The translations under genes were made by a program, and so were the position numbers. From the NCBI RefSeq assembly GCF_021018745.1, contig NZ_CP063845.1, forward strand, positions 4,526,001-4,590,000: DNA of 64,000 nt, given 5' to 3'. The stretch is from Gloeobacter morelensis MG652769. Lineage in GTDB: Bacteria > Cyanobacteriota > Cyanobacteriia > Gloeobacterales > Gloeobacteraceae. Of the stretch, positions 44,173 to 53,701 are shown piece after piece (position 1 is the stretch's first letter; every line of letters begins with the position of its first letter). Under the pieces are notes generated by a model. The model saw only the letters and a list, made by a program, of their open reading frames with translations, ran no database searches and had not been told where the DNA came from.

Positions 44173-45144
44173 CTAAAGGAACTTGGCGACGGCGTGCAAA
44201 TCGACGTTCCCGCCGCTGATGATTACTCCAACCCGCTTGCCCGCCACCTCCACCCGGCCTTCGAAAAGGGCTGCCGCCCCGAGAGCGCCGGTGGGCTCCA
44301 CAACAATCTTGAGCCGCTCCCACAAAAACAGCATCGCCCGCACGATCGCTTCCTCCTCCACGGTTACCATCTGATGAACGTAGTGGCGCACCAGCGCAAA
44401 GGTGACGGCTCCCAGCGACGGAGTGCGCGCCCCATCGGCGATCGTGGCGGGGTTGTGGACCATGTGCAGGACGCCCGAATAAAACGATCGCGTCGCATCG
44501 TCGGCCAGGGCAGGTTCGACCCCGACTACCCGGCAACCGGGGCTCATGGCTGCCGCAGCGATGGCGCATCCTGAGAGCAAGCCGCCCCCGCCGCAGCAGA
44601 CGATGAGCACATCGAGAGCCCCCACCTGCTCGCACAATTCCAATCCGGCGGTCCCCTGTCCCGCCACCACCTGGGGGTGGTCGAAGGGCGGGATCACCGC
44701 CAGTCCCCGCTCGCGCGCAAGTTTATCAGCGAGGGCTTCGCGGATGGTCTCGGCCCGATCGTAAAGGATCACCTCGCCGCCGTAACCTTCGGTGGCACGC
44801 CGCTTGACCGCCGGGGCGTCGCTGGGCATCACGATCGCCGTCGGGATATCCAGGATTCGCCCCGCCAGGGCAATCGCCTGGGCGTGGTTGCCGGAGGAGT
44901 AGGCGAGCACCCCGCGCCGCCTTTGCGCCTCGTCCAGTTGCGAAAGAGCATTGTAAGCTCCTCGGAACTTGAACGCCCCCATGCGTTGGAAATTTTCGCA
45001 CTTGAAGAACACCTGTGCTCCAGTCAGGTCGTCCACCGTGCGCGAAGTCAGAACCGGTGTGCGGTGAGCCACTCCCCTCAAACGGTCGGCAGCCGCCTGG
45101 ACATCGTCGAAACTCACCGGCAAGGTGGGGGCGGATGAGGGCAT
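44173..45144 (-). CDS. PLP-dependent serine/threonine dehydratase-like enzyme
   Basis: 323-residue fold-type II PLP enzyme. The PLP lysine is in MGAFKFRGAYN, the substrate loop in YSSGNHAQAIA and the phosphate loop is CCGGGGLLSG. Size and the lack of a C-terminal ACT domain fit the threo-3-hydroxyaspartate dehydratase/serine racemase/catabolic threonine dehydratase group. The exact substrate cannot be told. ATG 45144 is preferred; an in-frame GTG at 45171 is possible. Confidence 0.85.
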   Translation of the reverse strand: MPSSAPTLPVSFDDVQAAADRLRGVAHRTPVLTSRTVDDLTGAQVFFKCENFQRMGAFKFRGAYNALSQLDEAQRRRGVLAYSSGNHAQAIALAGRILDIPTAIVMPSDAPAVKRRATEGYGGEVILYDRAETIREALADKLARERGLAVIPPFDHPQVVAGQGTAGLELCEQVGALDVLIVCCGGGGLLSGCAIAAAAMSPGCRVVGVEPALADDATRSFYSGVLHMVHNPATIADGARTPSLGAVTFALVRHYVHQMVTVEEEAIVRAMLFLWERLKIVVEPTGALGAAALFEGRVEVAGKRVGVIISGGNVDLHAVAKFL

Positions 45145-45353
45145 CGCAGCACTTTTTGGTAACGGGATCACCTTATTTTGACGGATTTCCTCCGCAGGGC
45201 GGAGAGCGCTGATGCGAAATGCATTTTATGATTTTTATGTTTTTGCTTCTCGGGGGAGAAGCGACGACGGGTCCGGGGGTATTTGGACAGTCCGCCGCGG
45301 GCTTACCGGATTCATTGCGCAAGCAATCGGCCGACTTTTCAGGAGATATCCGG

Positions 45354-46475
45354 ATGATATTGAACGAAATTTTTGATTTCCCAATTTTGGGTCAGACGCT
45401 GCTTGCCTGGCTGGTGGCGGTGGCGGTGGCGATTGGTGTCTATGGGCTACTGCAGGCGGTGCGCTACTTGATCGGACGGCGCGTCGAAGCTTTGCCCGAC
45501 GGGTGGGGAAAATTGACGGGCCAACTGCTCGAAGTGACCCAGCCGCTGTTTTTGGCCGCAGTGGCGCTATATTTTGGGGTCCAGGTGCTGGCGTTGCCCG
45601 AATTTCAGGCGCGGGTGCTCGATGGAGCCGTGACGATCGTGGCTCTGCTGCAGGTGGGGTTTTGGGGAAACGCCCTGTTTGGCCACTGGTTTGACAATTA
45701 CCGCCAGTCCCGCGCAGCCGGACAAGGTGCCGCCACCCTTGGGATTTTGAGCTTCCTGGCCCGGTTGTTGCTCTGGTCGGTGCTGATGCTGGTGGCCCTG
45801 GCCAACCTCGGCTTCGACATCACCGCTTTGGTGGCAAGCCTCGGCATCGGCGGCATCGCCGTCGGCCTCGCGGTCCAAAACATTTTGGGCGATCTGTTTG
45901 CCTCGCTGTCGATCGTGCTCGACAAGCCTTTTGAAGTGGGTGATTTCATCATCGTGGGCGAGTTGATGGGCACCGTCGAATACATCGGTTTGAAGACCAC
46001 CCGGGTGCGCAGTATCTCCGGGGAGCAGCTGATCTTTGCCAACGGCGATCTGGTCAAAAACCCGATTCGCAACTTCAAGACCCTCAGCGAAAGGCGGGTC
46101 GCCTTCGAGATCGGTGTGACCTACCAGACCCCCGCCGCCAAGCTCGAACAGGTGCCGACCATCGTGCGCGAAATTATCGAAAGCCAGCCGGAGGTACGCT
46201 TCGATCGCGTCCACTTCAAGGCGCTGGCCGATTCAGCGCTCACTTTTGAGATTGTCTACTTTGTGCTGAGCGCCAATTACACGCTGTTTATGGACATCCA
46301 GCAAGCCATCAACCTGGCCCTCTTCAAACGCTTCGAGCGGGAAGCCATTGCTTTTGCCTATCCCACCCAGACTTTGTTTATCGACCAGGCCGCCGCCAAC
46401 ATTGCCGTGCGGATGCTGAACGCCAACGGCCTGCAGTCGGAGCGATCCCGCCAACCTAGCGCAAATGGCGACTAA
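45354..46475 (+). CDS. Small-conductance mechanosensitive channel (MscS family)
   Basis: 373-residue membrane protein with four N-terminal hydrophobic helices. The MscS pore-lining region is LVASLGIGGIAVGLAVQNILGDLFASLSIVLDKPFEVGDFIIV, followed by the beta domain GTVEYIGLKTTRVRS and a cytoplasmic cage domain. ATG 45354 has AGGAG at 8 bases spacing and is chosen over the open frame from 45219. It opens under membrane tension to release solutes. Its last 20 bases overlap the convergent peptidase gene. Confidence 0.9.
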   Translation: MILNEIFDFPILGQTLLAWLVAVAVAIGVYGLLQAVRYLIGRRVEALPDGWGKLTGQLLEVTQPLFLAAVALYFGVQVLALPEFQARVLDGAVTIVALLQVGFWGNALFGHWFDNYRQSRAAGQGAATLGILSFLARLLLWSVLMLVALANLGFDITALVASLGIGGIAVGLAVQNILGDLFASLSIVLDKPFEVGDFIIVGELMGTVEYIGLKTTRVRSISGEQLIFANGDLVKNPIRNFKTLSERRVAFEIGVTYQTPAAKLEQVPTIVREIIESQPEVRFDRVHFKALADSALTFEIVYFVLSANYTLFMDIQQAINLALFKRFEREAIAFAYPTQTLFIDQAAANIAVRMLNANGLQSERSRQPSANGD

Positions 46476-48705
46476 AAAAGCGGGCGGTTCGCTCCTCCAG
46501 ACGCACGCGCACGACCGGATCGGGCACCATGTGGGTCAGGCCGCTTAAGGGTAAAACCTCGTGCTCCCGTCCGGCGCGAAAGAGGGCGTCGGAGAGTTTG
46601 AGGGTATGCAGGAAAAAAACGTTGTCGTCGCTGGTGCCGTGGACCAACAGCAAGGGTCGCTGCAGATTGGCGGCGTGGGTGAGCAGTGAACTTTCGCGGT
46701 AGCCTTCGGGGTTCTTTTGGGGCAGTCCCAGATAGCGCTCGGTGTAATGGGTGTCGTAATCGAGCCAGTCAACCACCGGTGCACCCGCCACGGCCGCTTT
46801 AAAGACGTCCGGACGGCGCAGCACCGCGAGGGCGGCCATGTAGCCGCCGAAGGACCAGCCGGTGATCCCGACGCGCTTGAGATCCAATTCGCCATAGCGC
46901 TCGCCTAGGAGTTGGAGGGCCTTGACCTGATCGGCGAGGGGAATTGTGCCGAAACTGCCATAGATGGCCCGCTCCCAGTCGCGGCCCCGGCGGGGGGTAC
47001 CGCGGCCGTCGATGGAGACGACGACAAAGCCCTGGTCGGCCAGCCACTGGGCGCGCAGGTAGCCGCCCATGGCGGCGCTGACTTTTTGGGCGCCGGGTCC
47101 GCCGTAGACATCGACGACCACCGGGTAGCGCTTCGCAGGGTCAAAGTTCTGGGGACGCACCAGGCTGCAGTAGTAGCCGGGGTTTTGCAGCCCCGCCCCG
47201 ACTCTGACAAATTCGACTTGCGGAACAAACGGCGGCTCCAATGCCACCGAGGGCAGCGTTCCAAGCCGCTGGCCATCGCGGCTGGTGACCTCCCACGCGG
47301 GCATCGCCCCGGGATCTGTGAAACTGCGTGCAACGAGCGAAAAATTGCGGGCGTAGACCGCCAGGTGCTGGCCCGGTCGATCGGTGAGGGCCACCGGCTC
47401 ACCCCCATCGAGCGAAACGCGCCACAGCCCCACCGCCGTAGGCTCAACTCCCGCCTGAAAGTAAACCTCGCGGCGGGTTTCATCGACGGCCAGATCGCTT
47501 TTTTCAGGCACATAGCCGATGGTCGGCGCCACCAGCAGGCGCACGAACTGGCCTCGCCGGTCGCGCAACTCCAGTTGGGGCGCTCCCTGCCGCTCGCTTG
47601 TCCACAAAAAGCCCGACCCATCCCCCAGCCAGCGGGGGGTCTGCTGATCGAGGTTCAGCCAGGCGGGATCGCTCTCACTGAGCAATACCGCCGTTCTGCC
47701 GGTATCGGTGTCGGCTGTGAGCACCGCTTCCTGCTGCTGCAGCCGGTCCTGCACCACCAGCGTCAGCGGCCCGCCCTTGTCCCATTTGACGGTGGCCAGA
47801 TACGGATAGCGCTCCCGGTCCCACCCCACCCAGGTGGTCTGGCCGCCATTGGCCCCGACGACGCCGAGGCGCACTTCGACATTGGCCTTGCCTGGCCGGG
47901 GGTAGTGCTGGGCGTGAGGAGATACCTCCGGCCTGGCCGGGTCTGCGGGCCGCCAGATCTCGACCGGGCGCGCATCGGCCTGTTCGTAAGCGATCCAGCG
48001 ACTGTCGGGAGACCACCAGTACCCCGAAAAGCGTCCCATCTCCTCCTGGGCGACAAATTCGGCAAGGCCGTTACTCACCTGCCCATTGCCCCCGCTGGTG
48101 ATCTGCCGCTCCTTAGCCGAGGCCAGGTCGATCGCGTAGATGTCGGCGTTCAACACATAAGAAACCTGGGTGCCGTCCGGGGAAAATTTCGGATCCAGCA
48201 AAGTGCCGGGGCTGGTGGCCAACTCCTGTACACGGCCGTCGGGGCGCGAATAGACGAACAGCCGCCCCGAAAGGCTCACCAGTACCCGCTTGCCGTCCGG
48301 CGAAAGCTCGAAGCTGGTGATGCCGGTGGTGCTGACGCGCTGGCGCTCGCGGCGGGCTTTTTCCTCCGGGCTCAATTGCTCCTGATCACCCCCCAGCAAC
48401 TGGGCGGGGGTAAGCAGTTCGCGGGTCTTGCCGCTGGTGGTGTCCCATTCGTACAGTTTCAATTGCGCCGAGCGGGCCTCCGAGCGCAGAAAAAGCACCG
48501 CATCGCCGTCGGGGGTCGGGCGCGGGCGAACCGGCCGCCCCAGGCTGAAGCCGCGGGTGACGGCAAAATCGCTTAAAAACACGTTGTCCACTTTCGAGGA
48601 AAGACTGGAGACGACTTTTTGGGAAGTTGGCTGGGCCAGAACAGGGGTTACTGCGCCCAACAGCAGACTGGTACCAGCCAGCACAACGGACAGGGTTGCT
48701 CGCAT
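46456..48705 (-). CDS. Dipeptidyl peptidase IV-type serine peptidase (S9B)
   Basis: 749-residue exported prolyl peptidase. Signal peptide MRATLSVVLAGTSLLLGAVTPVLA, then a beta-propeller with the EE pair that binds the substrate N-terminus (FVAQEEMGRFSGYWWSPD). The C-terminal alpha/beta hydrolase has the nucleophile in GITGWSFGGYM, Asp in HGTSDDNVFF and His in SGLTHMV. It removes N-terminal dipeptides with penultimate proline in the periplasm. The 3' end overlaps mscS by 20 bases in convergent orientation. Confidence 0.92.
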   Translation of the reverse strand: MRATLSVVLAGTSLLLGAVTPVLAQPTSQKVVSSLSSKVDNVFLSDFAVTRGFSLGRPVRPRPTPDGDAVLFLRSEARSAQLKLYEWDTTSGKTRELLTPAQLLGGDQEQLSPEEKARRERQRVSTTGITSFELSPDGKRVLVSLSGRLFVYSRPDGRVQELATSPGTLLDPKFSPDGTQVSYVLNADIYAIDLASAKERQITSGGNGQVSNGLAEFVAQEEMGRFSGYWWSPDSRWIAYEQADARPVEIWRPADPARPEVSPHAQHYPRPGKANVEVRLGVVGANGGQTTWVGWDRERYPYLATVKWDKGGPLTLVVQDRLQQQEAVLTADTDTGRTAVLLSESDPAWLNLDQQTPRWLGDGSGFLWTSERQGAPQLELRDRRGQFVRLLVAPTIGYVPEKSDLAVDETRREVYFQAGVEPTAVGLWRVSLDGGEPVALTDRPGQHLAVYARNFSLVARSFTDPGAMPAWEVTSRDGQRLGTLPSVALEPPFVPQVEFVRVGAGLQNPGYYCSLVRPQNFDPAKRYPVVVDVYGGPGAQKVSAAMGGYLRAQWLADQGFVVVSIDGRGTPRRGRDWERAIYGSFGTIPLADQVKALQLLGERYGELDLKRVGITGWSFGGYMAALAVLRRPDVFKAAVAGAPVVDWLDYDTHYTERYLGLPQKNPEGYRESSLLTHAANLQRPLLLVHGTSDDNVFFLHTLKLSDALFRAGREHEVLPLSGLTHMVPDPVVRVRLEERTARFFSRHLR

Positions 48706-48759
48706 GAAGTGCAGTGTAACCCGCTTGAGAAAGTCGAACAGTATCGGATGAACGGGTGT

Positions 48760-49158
48760 TCAGGGCGCTGTTTTGCGCTCGAACACGTAAAACTCTTCAC
48801 CACTCTCGTCGGTGGTGAAGCGTGCGTCGAGGGCAAGCGCTTTTTCATCGAGGTAGCGCTTCGCCTCCGCCTGGCGGATCCCGGCCGCCTGGGCCAGCAG
48901 GCCGGCTGAAATCCGCCATTGGTTCTGCTTGAGTGTTGTGGCAAAGGCGATATCGAGGTCGCTGTAGCGCCCTTGCGCCGTTTGCTGCAGGCGACTGCTT
49001 CTGAGCAGATAAAAGCCGCCCACCGCGGCCGGAAAAGCGACGACCCAGGCTGTGAAGGCCGTCAGAAAATCGTTGTAGGCGACCGCATAGACGACAAAAG
49101 GCAGCAGCAACACCCCCAGCAACAACAGCGCCGCTCCTGCAATTCGTTTGATGGCCAT
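48760..49158 (-). CDS. Small membrane protein with C-terminal helical domain
   Basis: 132 residues. Two hydrophobic helices (AALLLLGVLLLPFVVYAVAY and FTAWVVAFPAAVGGFYLL) are followed by a soluble part that looks like a winged-helix-type domain (LLAQAAGIRQAEAKRYLDEKALALDARF). Family not recognised. It lies upstream of, and in the same direction as, the peptidase gene, 54 bases away, so they may be co-transcribed. Confidence 0.6.
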   Translation of the reverse strand: MAIKRIAGAALLLLGVLLLPFVVYAVAYNDFLTAFTAWVVAFPAAVGGFYLLRSSRLQQTAQGRYSDLDIAFATTLKQNQWRISAGLLAQAAGIRQAEAKRYLDEKALALDARFTTDESGEEFYVFERKTAP

Positions 49159-49216
49159 TTAGAAGCCGGGTAGTGTTCTTGGTCCGTTGTAACGTACTTC
49201 TTGCAGACAAACGGAT

Positions 49217-49828
49217 TCACCTGCCCTTGCGCAGGATCAACGAAAGGTTGTTGGCAGGCATGGGGAGCGCCTGTTCGAGAACCAGCCCCTGTGCCTCCGC
49301 CGCCCGCTCTACCGCTTCGAGATCGCGCACACCCCAGGCCGGATCCTGGGCGCGCAGCGCTTGGTCGAACGCTTCGTTGCTGGGAGCGGTGTGGCGGCCC
49401 GCTTGCTTGAAGGGTCCGTAGAGCACCAGGGGAGCGCCCTCGGGCAACAACTTTCCCGTCCCGGCCATCAACCCGAGACAGGCCCGCCAGGGGGCGATAT
49501 GGATCATGTTGATGCAGACTATCGCGTCAGCCCGCGGAACCTGCCACTGCTCGGCTGCGGCGTCGACGGCAATCGGCGGCAGGATGTTGGCTGCACCGGC
49601 TTCAGCGCACCAGGCGGCGATGCTCTCCAGGTGCAGCGGCTCGGGATCGCTGGGTTGCCAGACCAGCCTCGGGAAGTGGGCGGCAAAAAAGGCGACATGT
49701 TGACCGGTGCCGCTTGCCACCTCAAGCACCGTCCCCCGCTCCGGCAGGACCGCTTGCAGAACCGTGAGTATGGGTGCGCGGTTGCGCTCGGTGGCGGGGG
49801 CGTACAAACGGGCTTGTGGGTTCGGCAT
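49217..49828 (-). CDS. DUF938 family SAM-dependent methyltransferase-like protein
   Basis: 203-residue Rossmann methyltransferase-like protein: YAPATERNRAPILTVLQAVLP, motif I TVLEVASGTGQHVAFFAAHFP, WQPSDPEP, then INMIHIAPWRACLGLMAGTGKLLPEGAPLVLYGPFKQAG, all typical of DUF938. Substrate unknown. ATG 49828 is divergent from the vapBC pair downstream. Confidence 0.85.
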   Translation of the reverse strand: MPNPQARLYAPATERNRAPILTVLQAVLPERGTVLEVASGTGQHVAFFAAHFPRLVWQPSDPEPLHLESIAAWCAEAGAANILPPIAVDAAAEQWQVPRADAIVCINMIHIAPWRACLGLMAGTGKLLPEGAPLVLYGPFKQAGRHTAPSNEAFDQALRAQDPAWGVRDLEAVERAAEAQGLVLEQALPMPANNLSLILRKGR

Positions 49829-49932
49829 AGTACAACCTGTCGTCAACGCTGGAAAACGGCGACTCTCGATCGATCGATCAATGTACGCGGATTTGTCGGC
49901 ATTGTCAGCGGGGCTGATGATTTGCAATAATG

Positions 49933-49947
49933 TACACTCAGAGTGTA
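49933..49947. promoter_or_regulatory. Palindrome upstream of the second vapBC pair
   Basis: TACACTC-A-GAGTGTA is a perfect 7-1-7 palindrome 20 bases before the antitoxin ATG, overlapping the expected -10 region. It is a likely binding site for the VapB/VapBC repressor. Confidence 0.6.
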
Positions 49948-49967
49948 TATCAATCCATAGGTAGACG

Positions 49968-50216
49968 ATGTCCGACTCTAGTGTTGCCAAAATTTTCTGG
50001 CATGGGCGCAGCCAGGCTGTGCGTCTTCCCATGGCTTTTCGCCTGCCTGGAGACCGGGTGCGGGTGCGTAGAGTCGGAGATGGCATCCTGTTGGAGCCTA
50101 TCGTTACCGACATCGATGCGTGGTTTGGTGCAATGGATCGTTTTGCCGATGTCCCTTTTATGGAAGAGGGTCGTCAGCAGCCGCCCATGCCCGAGGCAAA
50201 GACTTTATTAGAGTGA
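49968..50216 (+). CDS. vapB: VapB-type antitoxin
   Basis: 82-residue AbrB-fold antitoxin: VAKIFWHGRSQAVRLPMAFRLPGDRVRVRRVGDGILLEP matches the VapB/VagC consensus. The C-terminal tail (DRFADVPFMEEGRQQP) would wrap around the toxin. The ATG at 49968 has AGGTAG before it. The toxin GTG overlaps its stop by 3 bases. It is intact although its toxin gene is interrupted. Confidence 0.88.
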   Translation: MSDSSVAKIFWHGRSQAVRLPMAFRLPGDRVRVRRVGDGILLEPIVTDIDAWFGAMDRFADVPFMEEGRQQPPMPEAKTLLE

Positions 50217-50482
50217 ACTACCTTCTCGATACAAACGCTGTGATCGCAGTGATCAAAAACGCCCCGCCCGGCGTCCGAACTCGACTACGAGAAGTTCTTG
50301 CGGTGGAAGCTTCGGCGGCAATTTCCACTATTGCCCTGTTCGAGCTTTGGTATGGTGTAGCCAAGAGTGCACGGCGCAAAGAAAATACCGAACGCCTGCG
50401 CGCCTTTCTATCCGGCCGTGTGGAAGTGTTCGCCTTTGAGGAGGAGGATGCTGTCCGTGCCGGTGAATTGCGCGCTAAATTA

Positions 50483-51445
50483 ACGTCAGTTCGGGTTAAG
50501 CATTGAGCTGGTCGGCATCAGACGCCACCGACGGCTTGTTCGGTTTGTGGCAGTAGGCAATCAACCCACACACCAGGTTCACCAAAAAATTCACTTCGCT
50601 GCGATGGCGGGTGTGCTCTATCTGCGAAATGTTCTTCAACTGGTCATTGATTGCTTCGATGATCCCGCGCTTGCGCAACAGCAGTTTGTCCGTCATCACC
50701 ATCAGCCGATTGGTCATCTTGCGCCGCAACTTGGTGATCAGCGCCATGCCCAGCTCCTCGCGCAATTGCCTGCCAAGCTTGCTGCTGATGTAGCCGCGGT
50801 CGCCAAACACTTTGCCGTGCAAGTCTTTGAGCAGTTCAGGCACAGGCTTGCGATCGTCAGTGTTCCCAGCCGTCACGCTCATCGCCAGCAATTCGCCGCG
50901 CTCATTGACCACCAAGTGCAGCTTGAAGCCGTAAAACCAGCCCACCGAGCTTTTGCCCCAGGCGGCCAGACCGACAAAGACTTTGTGGGCGTGGACGCGG
51001 CGCACATGGCAGACGGCAAGTGGAGTCGAATCGATAAAACTGATGCCGGTGCAGGGGCCAAAACAGTGGCGCAGGTAGGCACTGAGCGGCATAAGGGTAG
51101 AGGGCATCCACTCGACGAAGCGCGCGTAGCTGACCAGTCCAGGAAAAGCGCTTCGCCAGTAAGCGCAGACCATTTCGGTGTAGAAGGCCTTGAAGTGGCG
51201 GTAGGCGGATTGGTGAAAAGCAATCAGAATCGTCAGGATTTCGCTGAGGCAGAGTCGGCGTGGCCGTCGCCTGTGTCGCAGGCCATCGTCGAGCAATTGT
51301 TGCTGCCAGAGCGGTTCGAAGCGTTGGCAGAAGTCATCGACATGGCAAAAGAGCGCTTCTAGACTGGGCATAGCGAGCGGTCCGTGGCTTGTGATGTGCT
51401 AATCCCAGCCTAGGCGGACCGCCTTTCCTTATCCCGAACTGACGT
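50483..51445 (-). mobile_element. IS982-family element
   Basis: 963 bp with ends ACGTCAGTTCGGG (50483-50495) and CCCGAACTGACGT (51433-51445), extending to 18 bp with one mismatch. The 7-bp target duplication TAAATTA is at 50476-50482 and 51446-51452. Removing the IS and one duplication restores the vapC frame exactly. Confidence 0.93.
50496..51371 (-). CDS. IS982-family transposase
   Basis: 291-residue DDE transposase with the IS982 pattern: [16 protein letters not shown] at the start, [25 protein letters not shown], the first Asp in [14 protein letters not shown], second Asp in [11 protein letters not shown], and Glu in [23 protein letters not shown]. The frame is complete and the catalytic residues are present, so the element may be active. 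Confidence 0.93.
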   Translation of the reverse strand: MPSLEALFCHVDDFCQRFEPLWQQQLLDDGLRHRRRPRRLCLSEILTILIAFHQSAYRHFKAFYTEMVCAYWRSAFPGLVSYARFVEWMPSTLMPLSAYLRHCFGPCTGISFIDSTPLAVCHVRRVHAHKVFVGLAAWGKSSVGWFYGFKLHLVVNERGELLAMSVTAGNTDDRKPVPELLKDLHGKVFGDRGYISSKLGRQLREELGMALITKLRRKMTNRLMVMTDKLLLRKRGIIEAINDQLKNISQIEHTRHRSEVNFLVNLVCGLIAYCHKPNKPSVASDADQLNA

Positions 51446-51602
51446 TAAATTACACGCGGCCGGCACCCCTATCGGTCCCTATGACCTGCTGATGGCTGCC
51501 CAGGCGCAGCGGCACAGCGCAACCCTTGTAACCGCCAACGTTGTGGAGTTTGCCCGCGTACCCGGTCTCATCTGGGAGGATTGGACCGGCACCTGATCGA
51601 TC

Positions 51603-52517
51603 TCAGCGTTTCGCCTGACTCGCCCAGTCCTGGGGCACCAGGAACACTTCGTATAGTTCGGCCTCCGGGGTGCCGGGCTCGGGGCGGTAGTTGTACTCCC
51701 AGCGCACCAGCGGCGGCATCGACATCAAGATCGATTCGATCCGGCCGTTGGTCTGCAGACCGAAGATGGTGCCGCGGTCCCAGACCAGGTTGAATTCAAC
51801 ATAGCGTCCGCGGCGGTAGAGCTGAAAGTTTCGCTCGCGCTCCGTGTAGGCCAGGTTGTGACGCCGCTCGACAATCGGCAGGTAGGCGGGCAAAAAGGCG
51901 TTGCCGCAGGACCGGGCAAAGGCAAAGATTTTTTCCCAATCGCCCTGCACATAATCGAAGAAGATCCCACCCACCCCGCGCGGCTCCTGGCGGTGTTTGA
52001 GATAAAAGTACTCGTCGCACCACTTTTTGAAGCGCGGATAGTAATCGGGATCGTGGGCGGCGCAGGCGGCCTTGAGCGTGGCGTGAAAGTGGGCCGCATC
52101 CTCAACAAAGCCGTAGTAGGGCGTCAGATCCGCTCCTCCCCCGAACCACCAGACCGGTCCCGCCTCGAAGTAGCGGTAGTTGAGATGCACCGTCGGAACA
52201 TAGGGATTGCGCGGGTGGAGCACCATCGAGGTGCCGGTCACATAAAAAGGGTGCCCTTCGGCCTCCGGGCGCTGTTGGAGGATCGAGGGGGGCAGGTGAG
52301 ATCCATGTACTTCCGAAAAACCGATCCCGGCGCGCTCGAAGACGCGGCCCTCGGTGAGTATCCGCGAGCGGCCCCCGCCCCCTTCCTCGCGCTCCCAGAG
52401 ATCTTCAACAAAGCGCCCCTCGCCGTCGACCGCTTCAAGGCGGCTGGTAATGCTGTCCTGGAGCGACTGCATGAAGGCGCGCACGCGGGCGCGGCGATCG
52501 GTCACAACGGCGGTCAT
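51603..52517 (-). CDS. hemF: Coproporphyrinogen III oxidase, oxygen-dependent
   Basis: 304-residue enzyme that decarboxylates coproporphyrinogen III to protoporphyrinogen IX using O2 in heme and chlorophyll synthesis. Conserved blocks are [66 protein letters not shown] and [34 protein letters not shown] 52517 overlaps the hemE stop (ATGA), so the two are co-translated. Confidence 0.97.
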   Translation of the reverse strand: MTAVVTDRRARVRAFMQSLQDSITSRLEAVDGEGRFVEDLWEREEGGGGRSRILTEGRVFERAGIGFSEVHGSHLPPSILQQRPEAEGHPFYVTGTSMVLHPRNPYVPTVHLNYRYFEAGPVWWFGGGADLTPYYGFVEDAAHFHATLKAACAAHDPDYYPRFKKWCDEYFYLKHRQEPRGVGGIFFDYVQGDWEKIFAFARSCGNAFLPAYLPIVERRHNLAYTERERNFQLYRRGRYVEFNLVWDRGTIFGLQTNGRIESILMSMPPLVRWEYNYRPEPGTPEAELYEVFLVPQDWASQAKR

Positions 52518-53557
52518 CGGGCGCTCACCGGGGCGAGGGATTTGACGGTCTCAAAGAAAAATCGGGCGTTCTCTTCGGGCGTCGAAGGCAGAATGCCGTG
52601 GCCCAGGTTCATAATGTGACCGGTGGGGCCGGCTTTCTGGACGATATCGAGGATGCGGGAGCGAATTTGGGCTTGATCTCCCAACAGCGCGCACGGGTCG
52701 AGGTTGCCCTGAACCGCCATATCCGGTCCCAGGATCGCCCGGGCCTCGGCCATGTCCACCGTCCAGTCCAGGCTCATTACATCGACGCCGCTCTCGCCGA
52801 CGTGCCGCAGCAACCCGGCGGAGTGGTTGATGTACAGAATCAACGGCGTCTCGGGGTGCACCTGGCGTACCTGCTCGACGATGCGCCGCTCGTAAGGCAA
52901 AGCAAACACCCGGTAATCGGCAGGATTGAGTTGCCCGGCCCAGGTGTCGAACAGTTGCACCGCCTGGGCTCCCGAGTCGATCTGAAAGATCACATAGCGG
53001 GCGATCGCATCGGCGAACTTGGTGAGTAGCGCGTGCAGCAAGTCCGGCTCGCTGAAGGCCATCTGCTTGATGAGGGCATAATCTTTGGAGCTTTTGCCCT
53101 CGACCGCGTAAGCAGCGAGCGTCCAGGGCGCCCCCACAAACCCGAGCACCGTCGCCGCTTCGCCCACCTCGCGGCGCAGCGTCTGCAAGATCGTGCGGAC
53201 AAAAGCCAGCGACGCCTCCGGCTCGAGCGGCCGCACCGCCTCGACCTGCTCGCGGGTGCGAATCGGCGGATCGATCACCGGGCCGCGGCTTTCCACCAGT
53301 TCAAAGGGAATACCCATGCCGTCGAAGGGCGTAAGGATATCGGAGAACATGATCACCCCATCGGGCCTGAAGGCCCGAAAAGGTTGCAGCGAAATCTCGA
53401 CGGCCAGTTCCGGATTCTCGCAGCGCTCCTTAAAGCCGTACTTATCGCGCAGGGCGCGGTACTCGGCCATATAGCGGCCCGCCTGGCGCATCATCCAGAC
53501 GGGAGGCCGCGCCACAGGTTTGCTGCGGGCGGCATCGAGCAACAGCGATTGGGTCAC
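52514..53557 (-). CDS. hemE: Uroporphyrinogen decarboxylase
   Basis: 347-residue enzyme that removes four acetate carboxyls from uroporphyrinogen III. The signature [18 protein letters not shown] is at the N-terminus and [16 protein letters not shown] is the second signature. The catalytic Asp is in [13 protein letters not shown], with VQLFDTWAG and a C-terminal [14 protein letters not shown]. Start is GTG 53557. The hemE-hemF order gives two non-adjacent-substrate but consecutive steps of tetrapyrrole synthesis in one operon. Confidence 0.97.
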   Translation of the reverse strand: MTQSLLLDAARSKPVARPPVWMMRQAGRYMAEYRALRDKYGFKERCENPELAVEISLQPFRAFRPDGVIMFSDILTPFDGMGIPFELVESRGPVIDPPIRTREQVEAVRPLEPEASLAFVRTILQTLRREVGEAATVLGFVGAPWTLAAYAVEGKSSKDYALIKQMAFSEPDLLHALLTKFADAIARYVIFQIDSGAQAVQLFDTWAGQLNPADYRVFALPYERRIVEQVRQVHPETPLILYINHSAGLLRHVGESGVDVMSLDWTVDMAEARAILGPDMAVQGNLDPCALLGDQAQIRSRILDIVQKAGPTGHIMNLGHGILPSTPEENARFFFETVKSLAPVSAR

Positions 53558-53628
53558 AGCCGGTTCATCCTCTCATCGATTCGCGCCACCGATTATAGCC
53601 CCCACCCCGATCCCGCCCACAGCATCAA

Positions 53629-53658
53629 GCGGGAGGGCGAGGCAACGAGCCCTCCCGC
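53629..53658. terminator. Strong hairpin between glgP and hemE
   Basis: GCGGGAGGGC (53629-53638) and GCCCTCCCGC (53649-53658) form a perfect 10-bp stem. A second stem of C/G runs (CCCCCC TTTGAAGA GGGGGG) follows at about 53672-53693. Neither has a clear U tract, so they may act as weak terminators or mRNA-stabilising structures for the minus-strand glgP transcript. Confidence 0.4.
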
Positions 53659-53701
53659 AAACTGACCAACCACCCCCCTTTGAAGAGGGGGGCAGGGGGG
53701 A

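Larger units (their letters stand above)
50213..51596 (+). pseudogene. vapC: VapC toxin gene split by IS982
   Basis: The 5' part (50213-50482, 90 codons) encodes NYLLDTNAVIAVIK and FELWYGVAKSARR. The 3' part (51453-51596) continues in frame as HAAGTPIGPYDLLMAAQAQRHSATLVTANVVEFARVPGLIWEDW. Together they make a normal 137-residue PIN toxin with all acidic residues (D, E, D, and the N/D of TANVVEF). As it stands translation stops at 50506 within the IS, before the D of PYD, so the toxin should be inactive. Confidence 0.93.

Noticed and set aside
46912-48576. 554-codon plus-strand frame opposite the dipeptidyl peptidase
   Set aside because: Antisense shadow; the peptidase motifs on the minus strand are complete.
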